Positions 12,051 to 23,766 of a stretch of DNA of 64,000 bases are shown here, one piece after another (positions within the stretch are counted from its first letter, which is position 1; each line of letters opens with the position of its first letter). The translations under genes were made by a program, and so were the position numbers. Source of the DNA: Hofstenia miamia (Eukaryota; Xenacoelomorpha; Acoela); contig SCFE01000018.1 in the NCBI GenBank assembly GCA_004352715.1, positions 217,166 through 281,165 on the forward strand, given 5' to 3'. Below the pieces are notes generated by a model, which saw nothing but the letters and a program-made list of their open reading frames with translations, ran no database searches and had not been told where the DNA came from.

Positions 12051-13377
12051 TATACATATAATTAATATGTTTCATCATTTACTGCAAGAACATGAGAGAG
12101 AACACTATATAATATACATAAGCATCACTTAAGAACATATATTTAAACTCAAGCATACACAGTTCGTTGTAGGTATGCAAAAATGTGCCTGCAATTAATA
12201 CTTAGGGTTAATTCAATCATCCATAATTGTTATCTCTATGTATTCGACTCTGAGATTCCAATATTATGTTGAAATAAGAGATTATCGAGTCATGTTTGCA
12301 CTATATATATGTAATTTATTCATTGTAGAATAACATTATTACTCGCTTGGCTTATTAATATTTACTATCTAATTCATTGATAATGCCCTTAGCACTAAGT
12401 TTAAAAAATTTCATTTAAGTAATCTGTCTCCAAACAAGGCCAAGTGGAGTCTTAAGTGTACAAACTAATTGTCAACTCCGATTGAAGGGAAATCAAAGTA
12501 TTCGTAGCATTGCTACATAAGTCAGTAAAAAACAGTAATCTAATTGTCGGAGAACAATCCAACAATACTTGATTAGAATCTTTGTTATACAGTATATCAC
12601 AACATTCTGTTAAATTTCAATACATAAATTATCATAGTCATTTCAAAAAGTAGTTCAGACTAGCCTATTGTAATTCAGAAAGTGTAATTTATCTAAGAAA
12701 GTGTAACATTTATCTGAATAAAGATTCTCTTCTTATCTTTAATTATAATTTAAAATAAGTGAAAAAGGGAACCTATAGCAGTATGTATTTCTTAATTTAA
12801 ATTGGGTCTCCTGTCAAATTTAGAACGATGGACTGCCGCCGACATATGTTAGGTCAGCCAGCCGCCGAAAAATTTAGATGGCTTAACCGATTGATAACTA
12901 AAACTATATCACGAAAAACGAAATGTGTCATAAAAAGGAAACCGCATTTAATGTCTTTAATGTGGTTGTGACGTTAAACATTGATAAGGCTATGTCTTAT
13001 TAATCAGATTGCCTATAAGTGCGTTATGAACCTTTTTGCAAATAGATAGTTTCACAATACTGCGTGCATCCTATACGGTTTTTACATGGCTATAGGCCGT
13101 ATGGTGTTTCTATTTGGAACATTATACAGTCTAATCCAGTTCTATAGGTGTCGAATAACCGCCGCCGACCTTATGAGGCCTTCGCCGTCAATGGTAGTCG
13201 GCTGACGACGGCGCCCACCTCTACTCGAGAAAACTTTGCCTGCGAGCAAGGATTAAAAGGGCGAAGAATATTCACCCAATCTAAATTACAATGACGCTCT
13301 TTGAATTACACTAATTTCACTTTATGAATTGCAATTTGGCTATTCTGAATTGCTTCTTGAAATGGTGTAAAATAGGT
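12051..13377. other. Intergenic DNA with two GC-rich patches
   Basis: Mostly AT-rich. Patches at about 12825-12890 and 13150-13220 contain repeated GCCGCCGA-type words, and the second ends GCGCCCACCTCTA, reminiscent of hAT termini. The partner end was not found, so this may be a transposon fragment. Confidence 0.3.
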
Positions 13378-13663
13378 TTACAGTGAAATTGAAACTTTAT
13401 ATTGATCTCCCACAAATGTATGAGATGTAACAAGTTGTGGACTTGAAAGTCCATTTGAACCATTTTGACTATTGAGTGCTGATGAATTTAAATATTTATC
13501 ATTATTTGATACAAAATTTTCATTCATGGGTACGTTAAGTTTATAAAGAAAAATATTTGTAGCTGTCATTAAATATGTTTCCAATGACATTAATTCAGTT
13601 CTAAATTTAAAGAAAGTTTCATGGTCATAGTACACATTTTCTAATAGCGATTTCAAAGTTGTT
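13378..13663 (-). CDS. Candidate terminal exon, unknown protein
   Basis: On the - strand a frame opens directly after an acceptor-like ATTCAG (exon edge 13663, entering with one extra base) and runs about 95 codons to TAA at 13378. It begins TTLKSLLENVYYDHETFF and ends in a Ser/Asn-rich tail. Composition looks protein-like, with an amphipathic first half. No family recognised, no upstream exon located and no poly(A) signal seen nearby, so a chance frame or repeat-derived frame is quite possible. Confidence 0.25.
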
Positions 13664-15227
13664 CTGAATTAATCTTATCTTTCCTCTGCATGTTTATAGT
13701 CTAATTGTTAACAACACTATTTAAGTGATTCACCAACATCTGCTTGCATTAGCCGTTTCTAAATATTGATTGCTATATAGTAGCAAGTAGTTAGAACAAG
13801 AATTTAAATATTCAAGCCACTCTTTTTGCGTAAAATTTGTGGGTTTGATTTAAATAATATACATCCATTATTTAATCAGACTTTGGTATAGGCTAGGTAC
13901 TAGGGAAAAGTGTTCCTACACATAGAAGTGGTTCCTAATAATTGGAATACGGTTCGTTCACTTTTGCAAGTGGCCTCATCAGGTGAAAGATAAAATGCTT
14001 GCAAATAGTAAACATCCCTAGTTCTAGTTGGCCTGTGTTAAGAGTGTGTTAGAATATTTTGTTATATTTGTTTAATTTTTTTAATATTAATAAATAAATT
14101 CTGATTTCTTCAAATCTGACAACGTTAAAAAAATTTCCAGGACAAGTGCTAAGTTAAGTTTTTCTTAATACTTATGTCACCACAAAATTCATTGTCCTAT
14201 AGTTCAAATGTTGAAAAGTATTTCCATGCTAAGAAATTACTAAATGCTTAGAAAAACCTTTAATAGTGAAAATATTGTAAATTTTCTTCTTACTTTTTAT
14301 ATCTTTGAAAATGTACATTTCAATTTGAGAAGTAAAGTATTAATATACTCTTACATCATTTTATTTACATGAAAACGATATTGCAAAATTGAATTTTTTG
14401 GGATGTGCGGTCAAATTTTTAAGGTTTAAAATTTTTAGGTTAAGATCTACTAATAGCAAGCATATTGAATGTAACGATTCGTTGTTTAGATATTATGTAA
14501 CCATCTCTAAGGCTGCTACTGGCTGGTATGATATGGGAATGTAAAATTGGGTTTATGCTGACTCTGACAGAATTTTGTGTGATTCCCCTTCAGAGATGGT
14601 TCAGGCGCATTTATGATGTTTACTTTGCTATGAAATGGTGACATATGATATCAAAAGCTTTAGAAGAAAGTTTGGAAAAAAATTGAGAATGCATCAATTT
14701 TATCAAAGAATTATGAGATTAAATTAGATGGAATTGCAAGGTAAATGATTTTGTTTCAGTAGATTCTTAAGCTAATTAGTGCAGAGCTACCCATAAGTTT
14801 CTTATAAACTGACAAATGACACACAAGAAAAAATTTTATTCAAAAGCTACTTTAACAATGTTAAACTTTCTATTTCAGTACAATGAGAAAAGGGCTGCAA
14901 AAGCTTATTTTCATGTATCACTAACTCTCAATAGATTTCTGAATATTGCTATTTGCTTAATAATAATCAGCTGACTCACTGGTAATTTTAATAGCAATTA
15001 ACCCTAACCCTGACCCTATTTATGATTACCAAATTACAAATGTGAATTAAACTTTGAAGGTATTAATTGAAATTATATTTCATGATTTCGAACAAAAATT
15101 ACTCAAAAACTCTGAGGTAAAAGAATTATGTACATAACACAATACATTTCTATTTCAACAAAGCAAAGGCAGTCAATGTTATATAGTTCATAAACAATGT
15201 TGAAAAATTCAGTTTTCACTTGTATTT
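13664..15227. other. Intergenic DNA, one telomere-like motif
   Basis: No gene seen. At about 14997-15018 lies TTAACCCTAACCCTGACCCT, three degenerate TTAGGG-type units on the reverse strand. The rest is AT-rich and unassigned. Confidence 0.35.
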
Positions 15228-15500
15228 ATAAGGTTTTGAATCCATGGAAACAACAAAGAAATTTGACTGTTTCTTGATGTGTGCAAGGATATTTCAACCC
15301 TGTTGAGGCGTACCATGCGCAAAGTCAGAGGTCGCCGGATCGAAAAGAGGAGACTCTCCTCTATCTATATTCTCAGTTTTTGGGTTATAAATGTTTGAGA
15401 AACTTTTATAAGATCATGAAATTTTTTAAGAATCCTCGTGCTGTTTTAGGTTATAAGCAGAAAAAAGTTCTGTTCTCGGGTACATCAGAAACCAGCGTCC
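15228..15500 (+). repeat. Dispersed repeat family R1, copy a
   Basis: Shares blocks with 43255-43830 (+) and 32690-33250 (-): a CCATGGAAACAACAAAG block, a TGTGCAAGG..TTTCAACCC block, CGCAAAGTCAGAG, and a tail with AAGATCATGAAAT and CTGTTTTAGGTT. A 79-codon frame here is probably part of the repeat, not a host gene. Confidence 0.6.
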
Positions 15501-16248
15501 ATGCGTTTTCAATGATGTAACAAATATGGGATATCTGTAAAACGTTAGGGACAAATATAGTTAGTTTAATATAAATGTAGCAAAAGTTAAATACTTTGCT
15601 AAAGTTTGACGCATAAAATTTAGAGATGCCCTTTACTGTGTCAATTTTCGCAACTGGATTTTGATGTCATAAATTCGTACTAATCACTAATTTCTGAACA
15701 ATATTTAATATTTCTGTTGTTGTCAAAACAAGGTTTCCAAGTCCTCCATTTATATAAAAGTAAAAAAATTGCCAACAGATAAAATGAAAAATGTTCAGTT
15801 TTGCAATAAAAAACTTGTGGGATTTTGTACTTCGAGATCTACTCGGTTTCCTGATTTTGTTTATAACACACAAGGCTTTATTTAAGTGTGTTTACCAGTG
15901 CTTAGCAGGTAGAAGTTCTACTGATTATTTGTTGTTATAAATACCTGCATTCAACGGTTTTTGCTGTAGTAAGTGTTCGTCAATGTTATGTGATAGACAA
16001 TTAGCGAGAATTTTCTGTTGAAATATTTTGGGAATTGCATTCTGGTAAAATATGCTTGTTGAATTTAGTGGAAATGTGAGTTCTAATCAAGGTTAATTCG
16101 CAAAGTTTTTCTGTGCATACTGTTATATTGTGTCGTTTTCTAAAACACTTAATTTCGGAAGTTTTAGGTTGTGTTGAAGCTGTACACTACGTTTTAATTT
16201 TTTAATGATTATTTGCTTTTGTGCTGAAATTTCTGTAATTATTTAGCA
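15501..16248 (+). other. Intergenic DNA and leader of RPE2
   Basis: No gene seen. The segment ends with the acceptor-like TTATTTAG (AG at 16245-16246), two bases before the RPE2 start codon. Confidence 0.4.
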
Positions 16249-16981
16249 ATGCCATCAGTCAGAATTGCACCTTCAATTCTCAATGCGGATATGTCAGAAC
16301 TTGGAGCAGTAAGTGAGCGTTTGATGGACGCTGGAGCTGATTTCTTACATCTTGATGTTATGGATGGTCATTTTGTTCCTAATATGACATTTGGAGCTCC
16401 CGTCATAAAATGCTTGCGCAATAAGCTTCCCACAGCTTCGTTCGAAGCACATATGAATGTTTCTGAACCGAAGAAGTGGATAAATGACATGAAAAATGCC
16501 GGAGTCAACTTGTACACTTTTCACATAGAAACAACATCAGAGCCGCATGAAGTTTCTCGTTTGATTAGAGAGGCTGGCATGAGAGCTGGGATTGCTATTA
16601 GTCCTATTACCCCATGGAATGTTCTCGAGGACTTGTTGGATTGCATGGATTCCGCTTTGGTAATGACTGTAGTGCCTGGGTTTGGTGGGCAAGCGTTCAT
16701 GACGGATATGCTTGAAAAGGTGATATTTGAATTTATTTATTTTGTAGTTTTGGTATTTGTCTTTGTATTGTTTTATATCCCTCACCAAATGTTTTTAGGT
16801 TAGAAGCCTACGTGAACTTTTTCCAGATTTGGATATCGGCGTTGATGGAGGTGTTTCGCAGGCAAATATATACGATTGTGTGCATTCGGGTGCCAATTAC
16901 GTCGTATGTGGAAGCTCAGTAGTTAAGCAGCCAGATTACTCCTTAGCAATCTCCAATCTTCGCAGGTCCTCGGATTTTTAA
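16249..16981 (+). CDS. RPE: Ribulose-phosphate 3-epimerase, copy 2 (two exons)
   Basis: Exons 16249-16719 and 16799-16981 encode 217 residues. The intron is 79 bp (GTGATA..TTTTTAG) and falls after codon 157, exactly where RPE1 is interrupted. Same reaction as copy 1, in the pentose phosphate pathway. By my count 39 of 217 residues differ from copy 1 (about 82% identity). Conserved: LHLDVMDGHFVPN (His34, Asp36, Met38), His68, Met139 with the GFGGQ phosphate loop, and Asp173 in GVDGGVS. Changed: the HMM motif reads HMN, so residue 70, equivalent to human Met72 that lines the metal site, is Asn. The open frame, short clean intron and conservative substitutions suggest an expressed paralogue. Copy 2 may differ in kinetics or metal handling. 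Its ATG lies two bases after TTATTTAG. Confidence 0.95.
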
Positions 16982-17699
16982 CGTGTTACTTTTTTTACTT
17001 TGTATTGGTTTTTGTCTAGTGAAGAAACTTTGTTTGTCCTTTGAAGTATAGTATAAATATCTTAAAACATTGTAATTGCGTTGTATTTATTTAAAGTAGT
17101 TAAAGCGTTGTTCTTCGGCACAGATACATGTACTATACAAAAACATTAAGGCAGTGACTCAACTTAGCGCATTGTTAAGATATAGCTGAGAACGAAATCG
17201 TTATGAAAGTAACTTTTTCGTTTGATTTATCTATTAACTAAAGTAGTTCCATGGCGAATTTGTTTCGAAAGTGTTACAAAATACATGTTCAAACAACTTT
17301 TTATAGATCATTTTACTTCTATTTATTAATTCATGTGCACAATGTATGTTTAGTAAAACATACTGTTTTCGATATTTCATTATATATGCACAGAGAGCGG
17401 CAAGGTTTTGTGTCGTAGTGAGTTAAACGCAACATGAATCGTAGCAAAATTACTGCAAACATCATTACTAAAATTGTTCAAACATTTTGAATTTTCTTTT
17501 TGAAGTCGGGATTACAGAATATTTTCAATTTGTTTAAATAGTATTTCTGTGTTAAGTGTGGCATACTTAAGGCGTTTTCAAACAAATATTTGGATTAATG
17601 AAAATTTTTCGATAACAAATTGAAAAACTAAAGGCGGAATGCACGTTTTGTCTATTTTTCAATAATTTCATTTGGCTTCGCCACACTTATCGTCAAGAA
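16982..17699. other. Intergenic DNA, no gene seen
   Basis: 3' flank of RPE2. No AATAAA was seen close to the stop. AT-rich, no repeat family recognised. Confidence 0.35.
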
Positions 17700-18262
17700 T
17701 GTCATATTGACAGAAAAACTCCCCGGCTTGGGTCTATTACATTGCTTAATATTCCGTATTCTACAGGCTTGCCGTGAGGTTGGTTACTCAGCAAATCAAC
17801 AGACTGATGAGTGGGTGATTGCACGACCCGGGTCCTGACCTATGCCCCTAGAAGTATATCGCTAAGGCCGGTTTAATCGTGCGAATTTGCTTGCGACCCC
17901 AGGCACGCAGAGTGCTGATCTGTGTTAAGTCTGATCATCAGACGGAAGCGGAAGGCCTATCTCATTGGCCAGAGTCAGAGATATACCTGGCAAAACTCTT
18001 TGGATGACTGCGCACCATGAGACGCACTCATGACTCTGTGCACCTGTAGCAACATATAAAAGTGTAATCAAACTGTAGGTCGCGGGCTCCGTACAGCGCT
18101 ACCCTTCTGGATCTGCTTTCGCCTTTCATAATGGCTTGTTGGTTTAACAAGGAACCACCTCGAGGACGTGCTTTCCAGGACGGTTCGGCGCACTGCCTCC
18201 GGCTTCTGCCGTAAGGTAACATTTTTCTAACCATACCACAAACATTGTCTGCAAATCCACCA
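17700..18262. mobile_element. GC-rich island, probable retroposed or mobile insertion
   Basis: About 550 bp with clearly higher GC and CpG content than either flank. An 80-codon - strand frame (18028-18270) reads through part of it with an Arg-rich composition (ARPRGGSLLNQQA, YGARDLQFDYTF). No tRNA, rRNA or host gene was recognised. The abrupt composition change suggests a SINE-like or other inserted element, but ends and target duplication were not found. Confidence 0.35.
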
Positions 18263-18779
18263 AGTCTCACACTAGGATTTAATATTTTCCCCGCAAATCG
18301 CCACTACAAAGCATTAATAGACACTGCAGATTCTATGTATTCTTTAATGTGCATTAATATACATCAAATTATAGTAAAATTTAAAATATCACCATATTTA
18401 TATTCATTAACACTTTTTAGTTTGATTTGATAGTAGTATTTTTAAATCTTTTACTGATTCATTGGAAATCAATTACTAATAAAATTACTTGGTCAACTAA
18501 ATTTCAACAGTCAACTCGATGTTGATTTTAAATTTGATCTCAATTGGGATCAGGGATGCACGTTTCGCATTTTTAAAGCAAAAATTTGCTCTAGAAAATT
18601 CAAGAATTCACAAAATTTTTAGAATCTAAACTTGCAAGAATCTAAAAATCACATTAAGCTTAATTGAAATAAATTACTTTGAATGCCGCGGTTTTTGCCG
18701 CTTCCATTTTGCGACCGCATAAAAATGTGCATTGTTACTACATATAGAAAGCTGAATAACTATGTATACATTATCAAAT

Positions 18780-19060
18780 CAGAAATTATGTCTACGCTGC
18801 TGTGTTGACAAAGAAAGTACCGGAATCGAAAAATAACCCTCTAAATATAAATCTCTGCAAAATGTAATAGCAAAAATTTGCATTGCTAAAGCTAGTCTGC
18901 TACAGTGTCGTAGAATGTGTATGCAATGTGACCAATCAAAAACACTTTGTAATGACTTACCTATAGAATTCAAGCTATCGAATACATTTAAGATATTTAA
19001 GAAAAGTGTCAAAGGGTATTTCTATAATTCTAGAAATTCAAACGCCATAGCCCAAGAACG
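18780..19060 (+). pseudogene. LINE reverse-transcriptase C-terminal relic
   Basis: With frame changes, the + strand reads CNDLPIEFKLSNTFKIFKK then SVKGYFYN. This matches the usual end of LINE (CR1/L2/jockey-type) polymerases, where W-N-x-LP is followed by FK..LK..L. Upstream in-frame stops and shifts show decay. Confidence 0.45.
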
Positions 19061-19221
19061 CAATATTTTATTTTGTAATGATATCAGTATGTGATATATT
19101 GTTAACGTAACCTTTGAATGAAGATTTCTTCTATGCATAGGATTATAGAAAAAAATATACATATATAATTTGAATATTTGCAGTTATCTTTAGTCAAAAT
19201 GCAATATTTAGTTAAACTACA

Positions 19222-19558
19222 CAGACTTATCAACGAGCCGAGCTTGAGCACAGTATTTGATATACAATGAGCCTATTTTAGGCAAACCAGGTTTATAGTT
19301 CTGCTTGTTAATTTGATTACGGAGATTTTTCTTATTTTTTGCAGTCAGTAGGCTTTTCCCATAATCTTATTTAAGAAATGTTTAATAAATAATAGGAAGA
19401 GTTATGTAAAAAAATTCTTTGAGCACAATATTTTTAAAAAAAATACCGAGCTAAAATGAGCCTCATTCAAAGATTCTATGTGGCGAGCCGAACTTACACA
19501 AAATTTAAACGAACCCAGCCGAGCCGAGCTTGGAAGTGTCGGCTCGTTGACAAGTCTG
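19222..19558. mobile_element. hAT-type MITE with perfect 8-bp target duplication
   Basis: Ends CAGACTTATCAACGAGCC and (reversed) CAGACTTGTCAACGAGCC. Flanked by AAACTACA at 19214-19221 and 19559-19566. Inside are several GAGCCGAGC-type words near both ends. Length 337 bp, no coding frame. CAG-type termini with 8-bp duplications are the hallmark of hAT transposons. Confidence 0.9.
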
Positions 19559-19714
19559 AAACTACAAACTAAAAAGCATTTGAAAATCTCACTCAGTCCC
19601 ACCTAACACATCTTTAACCCATCCGGTCTTACTCTAAATAATCTCGTAAAAATCAATGGAAAAATATAATCCCTGCTAAATATTGATAAACTAAAATACA
19701 TTTATAATCTGTTT

Positions 19715-20965
19715 TGCCATGGGAGTGGGTGAAATTTTAGTTTGTTTGGATTCCTGTGGAAATTTGTGGGGCAAGAAATTTTGTAGCCAGCCTCAATAAT
19801 TATTTCATAAGTATAGGTTAGAAATGGCAAGACTTATTGTTTCAATTATATGAGTGCTGCCTTGCTTAACCAAAAGAACTTTTGAGAAAGAAATGAATTG
19901 ATTCGAATTTAATAGTCACAATAGGGTCCAAATTTCATATACGATTTTTGAGACTTTATATACATAATGTTTTATAACATCCGCAAAGCTATTTATTGGT
20001 AGACTTATTGAGTGAGTCTACTTTCATGGGTAAAATGCTTCGCTTATTCTAATTAGTATACTCTTTTTATTGGTCGCATTACATTGCATATGAATCACGT
20101 GACACTGTAGCAGATTGGCTTTTGCAATAAAAATTTTTTTGCAGGTATATTTTGATACATGTTATTGTTCAAATGCCGTAAATAATTTCTGATTAATTAT
20201 AGTGTAAGCATATTATATTTTATGTGCTAAGTAGAGTAAGAATTCACATATATTTTAGTTTTTTTATGCGCTAACAATGTAAAAGCGTAAGAAGCACTAG
20301 CATGCTAGAACATTGCATTTTAGTAAATTTTGAGAATTTTTGAAGCCTTAAATATACAAAAAAAGCATCCCATGTCACAAATAACACTAAATTTCACATC
20401 AACGTCAATTTCACTATTGATATTAAATTGCTAAAGTGATTATTGTTTGAGATTCATTAAAATGAGAAAATTTCCTATAAATAGCTGTTTCTAAATTATT
20501 GAAATGGTAAGACTGTTTAATAAATATTGATATTCTGGAACCAGGTCCAGAACCCATGGAATGCTCTTTTCAAAAAACAGTTCAACAATGAACCAGACAA
20601 GCTCATGCAGTGTCATGTACATAACACGCCACTTTTTTGAACGTGTTTATGAGCCTGGTATTGCAAAGGGGACTCGTGAATGCCACAAAAAGTTTCTTAG
20701 TCAGCATTAATAATGGATACATGCGATTAGGTGAGACATGTGGTTGTTTTAGTTAAGTCCTGTACATAAACTATATTTCTCATTGCAATTTGAATTGAGG
20801 TGAGACCCATTGTACTAGATTCAATTATTTACAATGAATCAGTAAAAGAATTAAAACATCTAAAAAATTATACTAGCATCAAATCACAAACGTTTATAAA
20901 CAGCGTTACTGAATATAATTCTGGTGTGGATAGCGATTAATTTTTAAAATTTTATTATAATTTTA
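19715..20965 (+). repeat. Dispersed repeat family R2, split copy
   Basis: Two pieces (about 19715-19800 and 20868-20965) match adjacent parts of 35390-35610 on the same strand. Shared words include TTTGTAGC followed by CCTCAA in the first piece, and CATCAAATCACAAAC, GTTACTGAATAT and TATAATTTTA in the second. About 1.07 kb of unrelated DNA separates them here, which could be a later insertion. Confidence 0.5.
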
Positions 20966-21358
20966 TGTGTGTTAATTAGTGCTGGATCCAGGTTAGTTAA
21001 TCCGGTTAAAACCGGTTAATCTAGATGGTTTATCAGGTGAAAAACGGTTAAGTAGTTTTATATTGATTTTCAAAATTTATTGATTAAAGTGATTGCGGTA
21101 TTTCAAAACAATAGAAATGGTGGAAAGATTCCTAATTATTGTAATTCTTGTTCTTATCACACATTTTTGCCATTCTAATTACTGAGTTACAATAATGCGC
21201 GCCCTGTTTTCAAAGACTATCAAAATTGTTGGAAATGATGTATTGGTTAATACATGCTCTAATTCGCTTTGATGTTACTAAGGCTTTTTTATCAACTCCA
21301 TTTTGGATAACTTCGTGTCTTTTCATAGGTGAATCAGATAAAGTATCGACGATGTAAC

Positions 21359-21396
<38 letters not shown>

Positions 21397-23766
21397 AAAA
21401 CAAACGTTTTCTTATGCAACTTCTACTCTAAATTTGATGAAATTTTTTAGGAATGAATAACTATTTAGAATAATTTGTTCAAAATGTTGCTTTTCTGATG
21501 TATTTTTGTGGCAGTGTCTAAAAGTGTAAATTATTGATAAGGAAAAAACTCGTTTGCTATACCGATATTCAAATTTTAAAATTATGCTTTTACATCTCTC
21601 TAAGGACACGATGGTGACTGCTTTACCTATGTAAGACCAAACTCTTAGACAGTATGGAACATAGTCTTTTCAGTACAATGTAATATCTTTCTCAATATCA
21701 TTTCACATTTTACTGTGAATACAGATTTATTATTTTATGTGTAAATACCAACTTATTACCACCTAACGCACTGTTCAAATTTATTTATATTGAGTAGACT
21801 GTGCCATACGAAAAGTAAATAAAAATTGCATTTGAAAAACAATCACGTGGAAACCCACGTGACATATGCGTAACATTGTTTTTTAGCAAGGAATACCATT
21901 AGAGATGGTTGGAAATTTTGGTATTTTTGCACCAAGACCCAGTGCTGCGTACTTGTAAGAAAATAGGTACGAATTTGATTGACTTTTCTCTTTAATGGGA
22001 TTCAGCTCAAAATTAGGACGTTTAACATGTGATTACAGTGTGTTCAAAATAACTTAAATTATTGTGTAATTTTGGCAGTTTGTAAGATTTCTGGATTTTT
22101 TGTTTCTTGATGATATATGTTAGATGTTGTGTAGCACCATTTATTTCTGACTTTTGCTCCCCAGTAGTACTTATTTCATTGTAATCATGACATTGCTTTT
22201 AACCCAATGTTACACATATGTCGCCCCTTGAAATATCTGAAATTTACTCTGGCTGCAAAATTACGGGGTGAATCTGTTATTGAAGAACCCTAAATAACTT
22301 AAGCACACCACAAAAGCAATTATTTTTTAGAAACGGTTAGATCATCGCTTGGGTTCCCCTGGTTAAACAATTACTTAAATGCTTAATAATCATAAATGAT
22401 TTTTTGGGAAATAAAATCAATTTGATATTTGGGAAATAATGAGCACTAACATTTCATCATTCGTTTGCTAATACCGGTGACTAAATTGTCCCACTGGCCA
22501 CTTATCCGGCCCTAACCTGTGTGAATTATACTATATTCTTAAAATGAAATTATCTTTGTCTGACGTTGTGTAGATTTACCATGCTGTATAACTGCGTCCA
22601 ACCTAATCTCTTGGTGTAGGCAACAGTGTGTTGTCAACGATCCACATTACACGATAAAATACTAGAGTATTTGGCTTATTCCAGAAACTAGGTGGAATCG
22701 ACTTTACACTAGAAGTTTCAAATGGGTCAATTGACCTACTCCGGGCTTTCAAGTAGTATTTTTTTTGGGGCCTTCTAGGTGGTAAGTAGGAAAATTTAGA
22801 AAAATTAAATAAAAACAGCTCATGTGCAGAGCAAGATTTCTTATACGATTGTTTGCAATTTGTGTTTTAACGCATTCCAATTTACAAAATTGAGGGTAAA
22901 TATGTTTCCTTCTTTATATTGAAATACACGCATCCACGAAAGTATGAATACCTACACGATAAAATATTTTGTATGCTCGAATATTTTAATACACCACAAC
23001 ACACTGGTAGAGAAATTGTGATAAAATTTAGCAAATTTAATTGAACTAAAATTTCTTTGCTGGGACTTTGGTCGCAAATCAATAATTCAAGTCAAAATTT
23101 AAGATTTTGTTTACAACGTGCTCTATTGAATTTAGAGATGAATAGATTAGTACAGATGCGTATATACAGTTTGGTTTTATTATTTAATTATATTTCGAAA
23201 TTTTATTGTTAAATCAATACTGGAATGATTTCACTGCTAGCGGTTTTACGGCCAGTTTTATTTAGAAAATGTTACAAAAGAATTGACAACAATGCTTACT
23301 CAGCAGAGGGTATTCAAACCAAATTCTCTCTGTGAGATTTCACACTTTGAAACAGTTCCAGGCTGTAATTTCAAAGTAAATTTTAAATAATACAAACACG
23401 TATATTTGCAAGTTTTATGTTTACCTAAACGTATAGACATTGCTATTTGATAGAATAGGACAAGTTGTTGTTGATATTGAAAAACTTGGCGTTGACTGGT
23501 GTTGTCGTTGAGTCAATAACAGCGTACAACATCTTTCATTGCGATTTTGTGAAGTGATGTATTTCACTGTTTTTTTGTTTGTTATGCAAGTTTTTGCTGA
23601 AAACTACCATCTTTAAGAATAGAATAGAACATCCATCCATCTATCCATACATTACTTAATATTGATCTCAAGATGCATGCAGTGTATTGTATGTTCTTAT
23701 TGTATGCAGAATGTTCATATATTCTGTATTTATTTCCAAAATGTAGATGGGGTGTGTAGTATAAAC
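20966..23766. other. Intergenic DNA, no gene seen
   Basis: Contains an (AT)n run at 21359-21393 and a palindromic TTAATCCGGTTAAAACCGG stretch near 21000. Open frames here are short, lack splice context and look like chance. Confidence 0.35.

Noticed and set aside
18028-18270. 80-codon - strand frame in the GC-rich island as a gene
   Set aside because: Arg-rich low-information translation is expected from GC-rich DNA, and no upstream or downstream exons fit.
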